Shown: positions 11,700 to 24,500, numbered from the stretch's first letter. The stretch is 64,000 nt of DNA from Paraspadella gotoi (GCA_051294375.1 CM119271.1:15444770-15508769); one strand, 5' to 3'. Program-made: numbers and translations. Notes: generated by a model not told the origin, from the letters alone.

Positions 11700-12155
11700 G
11701 TACATTCGGGATCCTTTACCTTGGGTATTAGGAACTCGCACGACACCAGGGGTAAAGAATTACAGATCACGGTCGCAAAATTTGGCGAAGAGGTCCACGT
11801 TTTTGAACTTTTATTACGTAAGACGAATATTTCAATGAATTTGGATTATTATTATGACTTACACATGTTTTAATAAAACCTTGCGTAAATAGGGATAAAA
11901 CTTAGTTTTCAATATGAACGAAGTTAATAACTAAACAATACTAGACAAAACTAATATTATTCTAAATAATAGTAAATTCTTAAATAAGTAAAATTAAAAA
12001 ATTCATTTTGAGTCCTATAAAATTAAATTGAACTTTTAATCATCTTAATGCACACGTAATGGAAATCTTCAAAAGTTTTGCAACTAACAACTTGTCACAA
12101 ACATTTTTGCACATACATTATATAAGTTCAATACTTACTAGTCAACTTTTAATCA
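11700..12155 (+). repeat. noisy copy of 8850-9260
   Basis: Words such as AGCCTTGGGTTTGACTCGCA in the first copy appear here with extra or missing bases, and the block runs into the transporter start in the same order as 8850-9264. The extra bases in homopolymers suggest unpolished read sequence. Confidence 0.75.
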
Positions 12156-12159
12156 GCTA

Positions 12160-13290
12160 TGCTCTTCAACCGATCCTCTGCAGCGATCCTCTCGTCGTTT
12201 GCTCTTCAACCGCCTATTTTACCATGGCTCCTAAACGAGCGTCTCGCTCAAACCATTTTCCGCAACACGGTACCTCTCTCCACAAGCCGTCCCGCTTCGA
12301 TCTTCATCTCCGTCGCAACTCTGCGCGCTTCCTACCTATCCTCCTTTCGCTTTGAGAGATTAGTCCGTCGGGCGAACCAGGACTCGCCATTGGGCGACTT
12401 TTCGTCCTGTCTTCGGCTATCAATCAATCCAATGCTCCATTTCATCTCCTGGCGCCCTGCCACTTCGCTCTCATTGCCACTCGCCAGTTAATCGCCATTC
12501 AACCAACGCCATCCATCCTCTTGTCCGAGCGGTGCACGCCGCGCTGCTAGGCGCTACGTCAGCCACCGGCGAATCAGTCGGGATTTTGGCTGCCAATCGA
12601 TCGGCGTATCTCTTGCGTTACGCGACCGCCTTTCATTTTTGTGAAGAAGAACACAACGACGTTTCCCCAGACTTTACGCTTACGCCGCTTGCATTTTCCC
12701 TGCGGCGTTTAATTCCCTGTCTTACCCTTTCTTTCTTCGGCGCAAACGCAGCGACGCTGCGACTTGGTCGACTTTTCTCGTCCCTGCCGCGTAGGCTGCA
12801 CGTCTGCGTTTCGTCGCTCTGCCGTCTAGGCTCGCGGCTATTCCCGGCGGCCGCTAGCCGCTTCTCCTGAGGCGGCCTGCATCTTGCCACTGGCGACGTT
12901 TTCAATGTCGGACAAATCATGTCCACTTCTACAGAACTCTCGCAACAAATCGGGTGCCCTCCGAATTGAAGCCCTGGAGGCCGGACTCGCGCCGGCGGTC
13001 GTTGGCAACAGAGTATCTATCTACGCCGGCGTCATTCCAACCAGCGCCGCTCTTGGCAATGGTTTTTTCGAGAGAGACCGACGGGAAAGAAGCCGCTGCA
13101 TCGGCGTCCGTCTATCTTCTCCAATTTTCATCATTTCGATTTCGAGAAAATGCTAGGGGAAGGAAGCGCGAAGATGGAGAAAAGGATGAAAGAATTGATG
13201 TTTATGATGGGGAAGAGAGAGAAGAAAGCGTTGGGAAGAATGAAGTGCGTGAAAATTCTTCCCAAAATAAAAATCGAGAATTTAATGCAA
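12160..13290 (+). pseudogene. noisy full-order copy of the transporter gene
   Basis: This stretch repeats the transporter coding sequence from the N-terminal part (CATTTCATCTCCTGGCG at about 12438) to the C-terminal tail (YDGEE-type acidic end near 13230) on one strand, without the inversion seen at 9264-11215. Frames change every few tens of codons through one- or two-base insertions and deletions. Taken literally it is a pseudogene. The error style and the adjoining 25-N gaps make it more likely an uncorrected read used to close a gap, and thus the best guide to the true gene order. Confidence 0.6.
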
Positions 13291-13792
13291 AACACGATTG
13301 TCCGTCTGTCTGTCTGTCCCGTAGCGTCTCTCGCTGCTCGACAATGGTTAGTATCCATTTGCAGGATTGTTCATTGGTTATGATTATTTTTTTTTTAATA
13401 TTTAGCTTTTGTCACAAGCTTTATTAATCTTGTTATATACAGTAAACTGTATATTAAGACGGGACAGAATTCAACATTGTCTGCAATAATAAGTATTTTA
13501 TTCTTTTAACAACTGAATTAAATTCATGATGTTCATTTTCCATCATGAACGGAATGTCGAAGCATTTTTAATATTCAAACAATATACAAAAAATACGTTA
13601 GAAAAATAGTAGAAAATTAAATAAAGGTTAGTATTACAAATTTTAAAATATTTAATGAAAAATGAGTTAATTTAAAAAAACTTAAAAAATATTAACCAAT
13701 CAATCAATTTTAATAAATGTGAATGGTTTTGCTGATTTTTGATTGACAATCAAAAAATATTTAAATGTGTAATAATATATTTTGTGGATAAG

Positions 13793-14052
13793 GCGCTAAG
13801 TTGGCTATCCATAACTTCTATGGCCCTTCAGCAGCATAGGAACGGGTCTGGGCTTGGAACCAAGGCTTAGGATTAACAAGGCCCCATAGGCGGTTTACAA
13901 GCCGCTCACGCTTCCGCAGGGTAGATACCGTTGGGATGAACTCAGTACCTAGTGGTCATGAGGCTGATGGCTTTACTCAATGACCATTCGGGTACACAGA
14001 AGGTGTCGCGCTTATAGCGGGGTGAGCATAGCATAGGCAATGCCCGGCTACA
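13793..14052 (-). mobile_element. tRNA-derived SINE, copy 2 (reverse)
   Basis: Reverse complement of 9842-10130, ending in GCATAGGCAATGCCCGGCTA. The flanking DNA is also inverted-duplicated, so it belongs to the duplicated block rather than being an independent insertion. Confidence 0.6.
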
Positions 14053-14122
14053 ATAGAAATTAGTGGGACTTTTTTGAATCTATTAACAATGCGTTGGTTA
14101 GTAAAGTTTTATTTCAAAATAA

Positions 14123-14147
14123 NNNNNNNNNNNNNNNNNNNNNNNNN
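14123..14147. other. assembly gap (25 N)
   Basis: Sits inside DNA that is the reverse complement of 9650-9790. Confidence 0.99.
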
Positions 14148-14289
14148 ATTTACATTCACTGGTTTAAAACTATTTCTCTTTTTATACTACCTTACGAAGA
14201 AAAACAAATACTTATAATTATTATCATTATTCATAATCCATAACTGTCGTCGGTTGGTTAGAAAAAAAAAACAGGCGAAAAGTCATCTG

Positions 14290-16084
14290 CGTTAACATTT
14301 ACTTATTTAAATCGTAAAAACAAACCGGACGAAGGAGATAGTTTAATAAAAAAATACATTTTTTAAGAACTTTATTTTTTATTTATAAGCATCAATTGCC
14401 AGACTGGCTTCCAGATCAGAGAGAATTGAAAGAGAACGAGATCAGCGGATTTCCACGGCTGACTGTTATGAACTGATTTGGTCACATCTGTATATTGTAT
14501 ATATAATATATACAGTGTATATTGTATCATACACCCCCAATGTGTATAATGTATATATAGTATGTACTTACTTACTCTTGACGACGGTCAATTTATTTCC
14601 AGAGCTGGTTGCCATGTCGGAAGAACCAAAGCTCGGGGGGAAGGGGAAATTAGTATCTGTCTTAGTTTTCAGTTAACCAATGTTTTGAAATGCGGCTGTG
14701 GAAGGGAAAGTTGCCTCTGGAACTTCAATGCTTTAACCCGTTTGGGGTTATTGAAACTGTTTTATCACATTTCTTTGAAAAATAATAGTTAATTTCACGC
14801 ATTCTCCTTATTAAATGTAAACATATATTTATCCGTCATCTTGCCTATTGTTGGTTTTGAAAAAAAATATGATTATTGTTGTGTTAGACAGAACCGTTCA
14901 ATATAAGCATTAAGCAGTCCCTGAGCTTCGGATCAGACTGACACTGTATCATCGAGTGACAGGCGGGTTAAGTGCCCCGTCGCTCAACTGCTAGGCGACC
15001 ACCGGGCTAGAACCCCGGACCTTGGTTTGGGAGGCGAATGACTTGCCTCGGGCGCCAATGGCCGTGATGAACGGTTGAGTTGATTTTGTCACGCATAGTT
15101 TGTGAATTTTTAACCTTACCAACTTGTTCCAAAATCGAACGTCATTTAAGAAAGACGGTAAGTCAGCCCAACGAGATCGAAAACCAAAAAATACAGAGGC
15201 GCACAAACAAGTGGATTAGTTCAATACTTAGTGTGTTACGCGGAATAATTATTGTAAATGAATTTATCCAAAAAAATAATGTATTGTAGAAGAGATCTCA
15301 TGTATATTGTTTCATTAGTTTGAAACGGCGGCATACGGAGAATCGCACTAACGGACTACGACATTGTCATTCTTCGAACCACGTCGGATAGTGTGTGATT
15401 TGCTCATCGCGGTTGACTTCATTGGCATTAGGTTTTACTGCTACCAATATTTTTTAAAAAAAATTAATATCCGTCTTGTTATGGTGTTATCTTGGAGACC
15501 TCATATTTCGTTACGTTAAATCGCTCACGTAATGGCTAGTTTATAAAATAAAACCGTTTTGGAAAAATCGTAACAAGAAAGCCTTGGCTCAATTTGATTT
15601 AGTTTTAATAATTACTTGGAAAGTAAATCACAGAAATATAGTAGTTTGTTATTATTACAACAAGATTTGACCTTTACCCTAAAGAATATAATAAAAAGAT
15701 ATATATTAAGCTATAAAACTGATAATGATCAATAATAAAGACGTAAAAATATTAATTTTACAAATATTCATGACGCTTTTTTCCCCGATTCATGGAGCGT
15801 CGATAATTCCTTTGCTTGATTTCTTTATTGAATCTTGGGGGCGGGAATCGAGCATACGACTCTACCCGTGTTCGTAGTACTAAACCTTATGGGAACCAAA
15901 ATTGAAAATCCTTACATAGGGCGACTTGATTACCGAGGAAGCGATTTTGGGGTGACATTTTGGCCCATAACTTTTGAATGCCGGGACCTGATTTGCTGAT
16001 TTTTGCATGAAGCGCTCGAAAGAATTCCCTACGTTCGTACAAATTTTTGTACGAAAAAAATTTTAAATAAAAACTTGTGTTCTC
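14290..16084. other. intergenic DNA with one SINE
   Basis: No supportable gene. Contains TA-rich sequence (about 14490-14560), the tRNA-like element at 14880-15085, and otherwise unremarkable AT-rich DNA. Confidence 0.6.
14880..15085 (-). mobile_element. tRNA-derived SINE, second family
   Basis: On - the 5' part reads like a tRNA: GGCGCCCGAGGCAAG (A-box region), an anticodon-arm-like CTCCCAAACC, and GGGGTTCTAGCCC (B box). A tail follows with CGCCTAGCAGTTGAGCGAC and CTGATCCGAAGCTCAGGGAC. The tail recurs on + at 56134-56248, supporting a dispersed family. The acceptor-stem pairing of a working tRNA is not evident. Confidence 0.65.
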
Positions 16085-16945
16085 GCTATTTAAGGTGGAA
16101 AATGAATTTTTTATGTACAACGAGTTTTATTAAGAAATATAAATTTCGACAGNNNNNNNNNNNNNNNNNNNNNNNNNNNNNNNNNNNNNNNNNNNNNNNN
16201 NNNNNNNNNNNNNNNNNNNNNNNNNNNNNNNNNNNNNNNNNNNNNNNNNNNNNNNNNNNNNNNNNNNNNNNNNNNNNNNNNNNNNNNNNNNNNNNNNNNN
16301 NNNNNNNNNNNNNNNNNNNNNNNNNNNNNNNNNNNNNNNNNNNNNNNNNNNNNNNNNNNNNNNNNNNNNNNNNNNNNNNNNNNNNNNNNNNNNNNNNNNN
16401 NNNNNNNNNNNNNNNNNNNNNNNNNNNNNNNNNNNNNNNNNNNNNNNNNNNNNNNNNNNNNNNNNNNNNNNNNNNNNNNNNNNNNNNNNNNNNNNNNNNN
16501 NNNNNNNNNNNNNNNNNNNNNNNNNNNNNNNNNNNNNNNNNNNNNNNNNNNNNNNNNNNNNNNNNNNNNNNNNNNNNNNNNNNNNNNNNNNNNNNNNNNN
16601 NNNNNNNNNNNNNNNNNNNNNNNNNNNNNNNNNNNNNNNNNNNNNNNNNNNNNNNNNNNNNNNNNNNNNNNNNNNNNNNNNNNNNNNNNNNNNNNNNNNN
16701 NNNNNNNNNNNNNNNNNNNNNNNNNNNNNNNNNNNNNNNNNNNNNNNNTCGGACATATTCCGGATTCAATGTAAGTCTTCAAAAGCGCAAAAACGAATTG
16801 ATTTGTAAAACAAATATTTTCCTAAAGTTTGTTTCACAAGTCAATTCATTTTTGCGCTGAAGGCTTACATTGAAGTCCGAAATTTATGTTTCTTAATAAA
16901 ACTCGTACATCAACAAACAATTCATTTTCTACCTCAAGCATATTG
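16085..16945. repeat. hairpin (inverted repeat) interrupted by a 596-base gap
   Basis: The outer arms are about 16085-16152 and 16880-16945. They share, in opposite orientation, GAAAATGAATT and CGAGTTTTATTAAGAAA. An inner pair of arms (about 16761-16806 and 16836-16883) shares TTCAATGTAAG and GCGCAAAAA. The whole would fold as a long stem. It resembles a fold-back transposable element whose structure probably caused the assembly gap. Open frames running through the N run are meaningless. Confidence 0.7.
16153..16748. other. assembly gap (596 N)
   Basis: Run of N inside a hairpin. Confidence 0.99.
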
Positions 16946-18939
16946 GTTGTACCAATTTCATAAATATATAAATTAAAATAAATTTAAAACAACTTATTTA
17001 TTATAAAATTAAGAAAATTTTATATTACTGGGCAAACTAAGATTCGACGCTAGAGGGAAAACAAAATTAAATGGATTAACAAACCACCGACCGCTGGTAC
17101 CTATAGGAAAGGCTAAAATTGTTTTTAAGATTTTTTTTATTTTTAAGATAAGATTAAGGTAGCTTGCAAAAGTTATCTACACAAAGTATAATTCTTTTTT
17201 CGATATTTTGATCATAAGTGGGTGAAAAATATGAAAAACTATTTATAATCATCATCATCTTTCGATAATTTTAGTACTTTTTCTTGATTTTGACCAAGAA
17301 AACATAAAAATTGTTGAAAGCTGTAGTTATATTTTTTATTTAACTTTTTATGCTCTATCAAAAAACATCAAAAAAAGTTAAGATTGATTAAAAAAAAATT
17401 TTATAATTATATATTATATTGGTTGTACCAATTTCATAAAATTCAGCTCCTTGTATTTTGATGCTAGTGCGGAATACAATATAGTATTCCCCGATCTAAT
17501 ACTTAAGGGAGTGATCTTTTCATACAATTGAAACATTCTTTGAAATATTATACCACTTCATTGATAGGGAAGCCAGGTTCACTGGGAGTGAATAAATAAG
17601 ACTGAGAGAGTCTTGATTAAAAGCTTGCAGAAACCTGTTATGTTATTATCTTGCAAGTGTGATGCAGGCCTTAAACCACCAAAGCCTGTCCAAAGTCAGG
17701 GACAAGATAGCTTATTTATTAAATGGATGGATAATTTTTATATTGGTTGTACCAATTTCATAGTAATATTGTAATTTTGATAACAATAATAAAAGCATTA
17801 AAATCGAAACTTTTTTAAAAAATTCTTTTTTTACCTAAAAGTAAACTTCAAGACTAAAGTTTTGAACCCCCGCCCCTATTGAATTAATAATAATAATTCA
17901 TAGTAGATTTCTATTTATGCCGAGAAAATTTGACTGAATATCGCTGAAGAAAAGATCCCGGAAAACGGTGCACGTATCACGTTCATTCAATCAATGTTAA
18001 AGTTCAACTAATTTTTTGCAACAATTCTCGTAATTACATATTAATTTAATTTAAGTTAAATTTTATTAACTTTAACTCAATATTAACTTACCCTTAATTA
18101 TTTAACTTATTATCTAATAATTTAACTTATTTAAATTATTTTAAATTTCCCTAAAATTAATAATCAACCAGGACATTGGTCTGTTTAACATAAATATTCA
18201 AAATGTATCTTTAAAAAATGGGATAAGCAACAATGAAGGATCACCATTTTGGTGATGGCTCGCCTATACCTGGATATAGGATTAAAGAGCCAAATGAAGA
18301 CCTTTCCATTGTATAAACATATTAAACATAATAGAGAAAAAAAAATTCAAAAAACATTTCAGGAAAAAAAAACTAACTGAATAGTCTTCACACGACTTAC
18401 GTTTTTGTACTGACTAAAAACTAAGACATTGTTAAAAAATCTAGAATATAAAGTGAAAATAAATTTTTAATCAAGTTCTTTGAAATATACAATCAAAATA
18501 AAGACGATTCAATGCGAAAACATTAGATTGGAATCAATACAACAAATAAAGAAAATATTTTTTTAAACCCCTCAAACTAAAACAACTAATCTTGATAGCG
18601 CTCGCCAAAAAAAAAAAGAAACTAAACTCGATGATATGACAACGAGAAATCAAATAATTCAACTAAAAATAACTTTTCTACGAATTTCTAGATCGGACAA
18701 TATAAAAAATGAATCCATAAGCAAAATGACATACGCCTGCTCCAACTTAAGTCTAAATGTGGGAACTGAATCACCCGTCTTTTCGAAAAATCCACTTGAA
18801 TAAGAAAAGACGTGGCTGTCCGTGTCCAGTGTCCATTCAACTGCGGTACTTTCCCTTTCTGTCAAATAACATCGTTATCATATAAAGAGTGATAAAAAAA
18901 ATGTAATTTTATCAAAAAGCAGCTCGAGACAAATTGATA
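16946..18939. other. AT-rich intergenic DNA with repeat R1
   Basis: No gene is seen. It contains the R1 element (17416-17761), an isolated R1 end at 16940-16964, and a short hairpin at about 18240-18256 (ATCACCATTTTGGTGAT). It forms the 3' flank of SR gene A. Confidence 0.6.
17416..17761 (+). repeat. dispersed repeat R1, full copy
   Basis: An element of about 345 bp bounded at both ends by the same 20-base word TATTGGTTGTACCAATTTCA, whose core ATTGGTTGTACCAAT is itself a hairpin. Internal landmarks are CCCCGATCTAATACTTAAG, GGGAAGCCAGG and AAGTCAGGGACAAGATAGC. A second near-full copy lies reversed at 33585-33855, with end fragments at 16940, 19291, 57500 and 62071. It has no coding capacity, so it is a MITE- or SINE-like non-autonomous element. 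Confidence 0.75.
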
Positions 18940-21224
18940 TCAACTGATCCCTATTTTAACTGACCCTCTCGAGCGGCTCCTCGACCTACTCCGCGACCGA
19001 CTTTGGGACTCGCTTCTGGATCTGCGGACGAAGAAGGAAAAGTCAATCTGAAGCCTTAAGCAACCGAATCCCATTCTCTATATATTTTTACCTTCTTCTC
19101 GACTGAAAGGAACTCGCGGCGTCGGGAGAAAGACGAATCTTTCGTCCGTTGAGTTCTGATTCGTTCAAAGTGTCGAGCGCTCGTTCCATCCCGTCGCGAG
19201 TCGCGAACTCAATCAGACCTGGCGGGGAGAGAGAAGGGAAGGTTGAGAACTTTCTATCATGGTTATTTGGAATAAGCTCAAAACTATACTATAAGTCAGG
19301 GGCAAGATGGCTTATTTATTAAATGAATGGATAATTTTTATATTGGTTGTACATGTACAAATTTCATAAACTCAATAACAATACTATGTATTTTACCAGA
19401 AAACAATTGGTACAACATGCATTATGCAAATAAGAGATTAAACAAGATGCAACTTTTTCTTTCTTTTTATTTCTCTTATCTTTATGTTCTCTTTATTTTC
19501 CCCTCACATTTTCCTCTCTGCCCCACCCCCTTTTCCTTCCCCATAGATATCGCCCTTCCCCTTTCTCCGTCCACTCACCGCTTCGCTCTTTCTTCTTATG
19601 AGCTTCGGCGTAGTTAACTTCGCCCGCTTTCCTCATGAAGTCCTTCAAGTCTTGCCACGAGACGCTAGACGAGAGGTTCTCGACGATCAGACGGAATCCC
19701 GACCTGGAAAAGCAAAACGGATCAGTCCTGGTACTGGTCAGGGGGTCACTCTCCAGGCGAGCATTTTAAATCTATCGACTTATAATCGAGCCATGGTCTG
19801 CTCACCCAGTCGAATCCTCTCCCCATTACATTTAAGTCGTGACCCTGGGCAATTATCATTGGCTAATGGTCATAGTCCCTTGAATGCTAATTCCAAGCAA
19901 GGCGCATCAATTTGTTTATTTTTTTTTTATTAATAACAAAAAGGATATTAACATAATCAAAATAAAAGATAGTACTGAATGCACTTCTCAATGCGCCGGA
20001 TATGCACTTCTCTTCTTAGCATAATAAACAAGCCCTAGCCATAGTCACTGTGCTTCAAATCCAAACTCCATGAAACACGCCTTGATTTGTTGACTTCTCT
20101 TTAAGAGAAGCCCTCGACCAGATTATAGTCTCAACTCGACACAAGGCGCCTTTAGTCTATCGTCTTCTCACCGAGCTGCGGATCCTCTCCCCATCGCGGC
20201 GAAATCCCTCCGCCGGTGGTCGCCCCTCGAGTCCCACCTTCCGTTGAGGGCGCCTTGGACTTTGGCCATCTCGACGGTGATGCGGCCTCCGGAGAGGGTG
20301 CGTCCGTCGCACTCCTCGATAGCGTCGCGGGCGTCGCGCGAGTCTTCGAAGAGGACGAAACCGTAGCCGTTCTTCAGCACGACCTCGTCGATGCGACCGA
20401 AGCCTTGGTCTTTAGGAGAGGGATGAGTGGGCGGGACGACAGGGGAAAGGCATGTTTGTGTAATAATATTAATATTGCCAAAATAATAGTGTTTATAACT
20501 TGTTCTCAATTTTGCAGTTTATACTTTAAAAATTTTGCAAGCATAAAAGAAGATGCAGCCGGCCTACTGAAATGTAAGGAGGCGATCCTCTTAATTGATA
20601 CAAAGTCGCAAACATCTGATTTTTTTTCTCTTCACAAACTCGCAATCACTATTAACACAATCCGGACTACTTTACCCTCGGCCAATCAATTATCCGCGTA
20701 AAGAGAGGCCACAGACTCGTGACTTTTCTCTCCCACAACAGAAAGGAAAGAAAAGGGACGACGAAGAAGAGAGAGAGAGACTCAGTTGACCCCCCTTTTT
20801 CGGTCGACTCGGGCTCATAAGATCAGAAGAACGGGTCGACGCCCCCCGACCACAAGGACCCACACTGGCTGTGGTGGGAAGATCAGAAGACCCTTTTGGG
20901 GATAAAATCGGAGCCCACAACAGAAACGGCAGAGAGAAACCGTGATTTAACCCGCGAGAGATCAATAAGAGATTTTCTGCAAAAAAGAAAATCGTTGAAA
21001 ACAAAAGAGAAAAAAAATAATTAGAATTAAGGGGACGAGGGGGGCACGAAAAGACTAAAAATAAACATTTTGAATTATTCGTTTTCATTTAAGGGAACGC
21101 CCTTAATACCGATTAATTAAGTCTAAAGATAATTCTAAATTCGTTCACCTTTGAAAAATTTGAGGAGATCTTTCTCTCCGATGCGAGGATCCTTGAGGCC
21201 TCCGACAAACACGCGCGTTTTCAT
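18940..21224 (-). CDS. SRSF4/5/6-like: two-RRM SR splicing factor, gene A (215 aa)
   Basis: A nuclear pre-mRNA splicing regulator of the SRSF4/5/6 (B52/SRp55) class. Five exons join in frame: 21149-21224, 20172-20409, 19579-19703, 19092-19218 and 18940-19021, all with GT-AG ends. RRM1 is about residues 3-72 (VFVGGL as RNP2, NGYGFVLF as RNP1). RRM2 starts near 108 and has the SR hallmark SWQDLKD at 120-126. The RS tail (190-209) is very short. The start ATG gives [10 protein letters not shown], equivalent to the starts of genes B and C. No frame breaks. The family normally has a longer RS domain, so this may be a specialised paralogue. It is the most downstream of three tandem copies; its start lies 353 bp from the end of gene B. 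Confidence 0.9.
19291..19370 (+). repeat. R1 end fragment inside an SR gene A intron
   Basis: Contains AGTCAGGGGCAAGATGGCTT followed by ATAATTTTTATATTGGTTGT and ATTTCATAAA, the right end of R1 with a small duplication (ACATGTAC). It lies in the intron between exons 3 and 4. Confidence 0.7.
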
Positions 21225-21542
21225 CTCGGCGTTCGGGCAAAAAACCGTTTCAGTTATTGATCGATCCAAAGGTCTAAGTCAAAGATCTAAGAGGCTTCGG
21301 GTCATGAAGCTCGTCTATTTTTCGTTTTTCTTAACGAGTTATACTAAATTAAGAACCTAAATGCGAATAACAAGAAAAAACATTAACGCAAAGTATAAAG
21401 TAAGAGAAAAATATCAATTCTTTTCTTTCACGCTACAGAAGCAAACGAAGAAAAACTGGTTAACGTCCAAGGACAATTAGATTTTGTTTTTGTACAAAAA
21501 GAATTAAACCAGTCGGTCGAATCTCAAGCTTTGAAAGAACAA

Positions 21543-21545
<3 letters not shown>

Positions 21546-21576
<31 letters not shown>
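21546..21576. repeat. CT microsatellite at the SR gene B stop
   Basis: (CT)n of about 30 bases directly downstream of the gene B stop codon, in its 3' untranslated region on the - strand. Confidence 0.85.
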
Positions 21577-21578
<2 letters not shown>

Positions 21579-24500
21579 AGATTCTGTCAGACGTGGAGCG
21601 ACGATCCGACGCCCGACTCTCCACGCGACTGCGAGATCGCGACTCGCTCCCGCTGACGGACGGACGAGAAGAAGGCGAGCGGTGAGGGGAGCGGGACCGG
21701 CGTCTGGAGCCGTCGCTGGAGCGGGACCGGCGGCGAGAGGGCGTTCGGGAGCGAGAGCGGCGACGGCGAGGCGAGCGACTGCGCGATCTGTCGGGAAAGA
21801 GAGGAAAATAGAAAGGAATTTAGGTAAATGAATTAAGAGGCGACAACGAAGACCTCGTTCCCCAACACTAACCGTCGTCGATCCCTGAAGATCTTGATCC
21901 GTCTCCCTCTCAGCTCCCTTCCGCTTAGTTCGTCGACGGCCCGTTCCATCCCGTCTCGTGTGGTGTAGTCGCAGACGCCCTCACCCTCCAACGGGCGGTG
22001 GGCGTCGCAGAAGGTGACCTCGCCCGTCTCGCGCATAAAATCCTTGAGGTCTTGCCAGGAGACGCGTGAGGAAATGTTCTCGATAATCACCCGGTAGTCG
22101 GATCTTTAAACGGGAGGAGGGGGGCGATATTATAATTATTCATTAAAAGTAGTAATAAATATCATTTCATTAATCGTTGAAAAGACTCCTGTCTACCCAC
22201 CCCTCTCAACCCAATCCACCACCGACGCGGCCAATTAAATTTCGAATTTATAAAGACCCGAGCGAAGTCACGTTAATGTCAATTTGAAGAGACGGATAAA
22301 AAATTAAAAAATGAGGAAAAACAAGAATCTAAGATTTCAAATAAAAAAAAATAATCCGGTTTTTTTTATCGATATGCAAGTATTCTCTATTATTCAGTAT
22401 TCCATTCATTTTTAAATTGATAACCATCGCCGAATTGCAACTAACGACGATCGATAACGACGATCTGCGACGATGTCGCCCCTTTCCTCATTCTACTCTG
22501 ACCCGCAAGCCAACTGCGTCTTTCTCTCCTTGTTGACTTCGCTGAGTTGGTCAATGACGGACCTTCAATCTGGCGTCAACGCCGCCGCTGGGACGGACAT
22601 GACGCTCATCGCTATTGTCTACGGCGTCACCTTCTTCGCGCTGGCGGTTCTCGTCGCCGTCTGCGACGCGACAGAGGCGGCGGCGCCGCTGCGACACTGG
22701 CCGGAAGCGCTGGCCTTCGTCGCTCTCGGTCTCTGCGGAATCGTCGACAATTACGTTTACATTTACGCGCAGAAGGTGAGAATTGTCACTCAATTATTAT
22801 TATCATATTAATTATAACAACTTTTGAACTCCGAGAGGTCGCTTAAGTCGTATTAGCCCATTGTGGCGGGATATTCACATCGCCTCACATCCATTCAGCC
22901 AATCACATTGGCTCAGAGGGGGAACACACCATCCCAGGCGTTGTGTTCCATCTACAGTCCTAACGACTTCCCTCTGAATTGGCAAAGTGAGACCGTCCTT
23001 GGGTAACAGCGCCAGTGACTGGAGGCGTCACCGAGGGTCGGAGGCCCCCAAAGCCAGCAGTGAGATGCCCCATCCCAATGGCCATCACAGGCAACCCGGC
23101 TGTTGCCATACCATTTTCGATTTCCTGATTCCTGCGCGAGTCTCACCTTTTCAGAATAAAATCTCTCCTGATTTCGCATAAGAAATCCCTGCCTACTTCA
23201 ATGATACACTACAGAATAACAGTTCAGATTGTAGTTATTTAATTTATCTCAAATGAAAACTTTAACAACCAACCCCTCAAAAACTCCTATTCAACCAGAT
23301 GATCCCAGTGGGCGACGTGGCCGTCCTCAGCAACCTCAGCTTCATCTACACATCGATCATGGATTCTCTCCTTCGTCGCCGGTTTCCCTCCGGTCCTCAA
23401 TTTCTCGGAATTCTCGCTTCGTCCACCGGCGTCGTTCTCGTCACTCAACCTTCCTTTCTCTTCGGGACGCCGCTCGACGTCGACGACGCCGCTCGTCAAT
23501 TGACGGGCCACTTGTGCGGCTTGGCGCCACCCCTCACCGTAGACGCCATGCTCGTCAGCGCCTTCAAGGAAATTCCTTTGTCTAACTGGATGCTCTCCGT
23601 CAGCGTGGCGCTCTTCGGCTGCGGCGCCGTCGGAGCCGCGGTCAACGGCGACGTGGCGGTGGCGTCGGGTCCGCTCATCGGCGTCTCGTTAGTGGCCATG
23701 TCGATGTTCAGCGCCGTGGGACAATTTTCCAGCGTTCTCTCGACAAAATCACACACGCCGACGCTGATGGCGTTGGTGACGGTGCTGCAGGTGCCCCTGT
23801 CCTACGCTTGGGGCTGGATCTGGTTGGGTCAGGTCATGAACTATGTCAAGATCGCGGGCGTGGTCATGGTCTGTTCCGCGGTGACGGTCGTCATTGTGGA
23901 GGCGAGGCAGAAAGAGGAAGAAAAATACGTCATGTTGCCGCCGAAGAATCAGTAAACGTTTAACGTTTAATTATACTATGTTGATTAATTACTTAAACCT
24001 GTCCATCAGGATATGTAAATAGTTAAAAGTTATTGACGAAATAGTCCCACAGCAACTGCCACAGCAAGTTTCAACAAAATCAGCCTAAGATAACCCCGGG
24101 CGGCTCTCACTTTTAAAATTTTTTTGGCTTCATAATTTCTTTGTCAAACTTTCCCAATCGACACCCCTCAACCTGCAGGGCGCCCTCCTCGGCGGCGTCC
24201 GGCGTCGTATCGAGGGTCTCTTGGCGTGTTCGACCACGACGCGGTCTCCGTTGAGGCTTCGCCCGTTCCGCTCGTAGACGGCGTCTTCGGCGTCGCGGAC
24301 GTCGTCAAACTCGACGAATCCGTAGCCGCTTTTGATGACGACTTCGCGGATGCGACCGTAGCCTGGAGGGAGGTTGGGGGGGGACATGATGAGGACATGG
24401 GGAGAGAAAGGTGGGACATGGCGTGAGGATAGCATGGCATGGAATGAGGAAAGAGTATGAAGTGAGGAAAGTGGGCCTTGCGTGAGGAAAGAGGGCAGGA

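Noticed and set aside
12160-13290. A second, decayed transporter gene
   Set aside because: Reading it as a true pseudogene was considered; the indel style and adjoining N gaps fit unpolished sequence of the same gene better.
16003-16860. Long open frames on both strands of up to 285 codons
   Set aside because: They run through the 596-N gap; no stop can occur there, so the length is an artefact.
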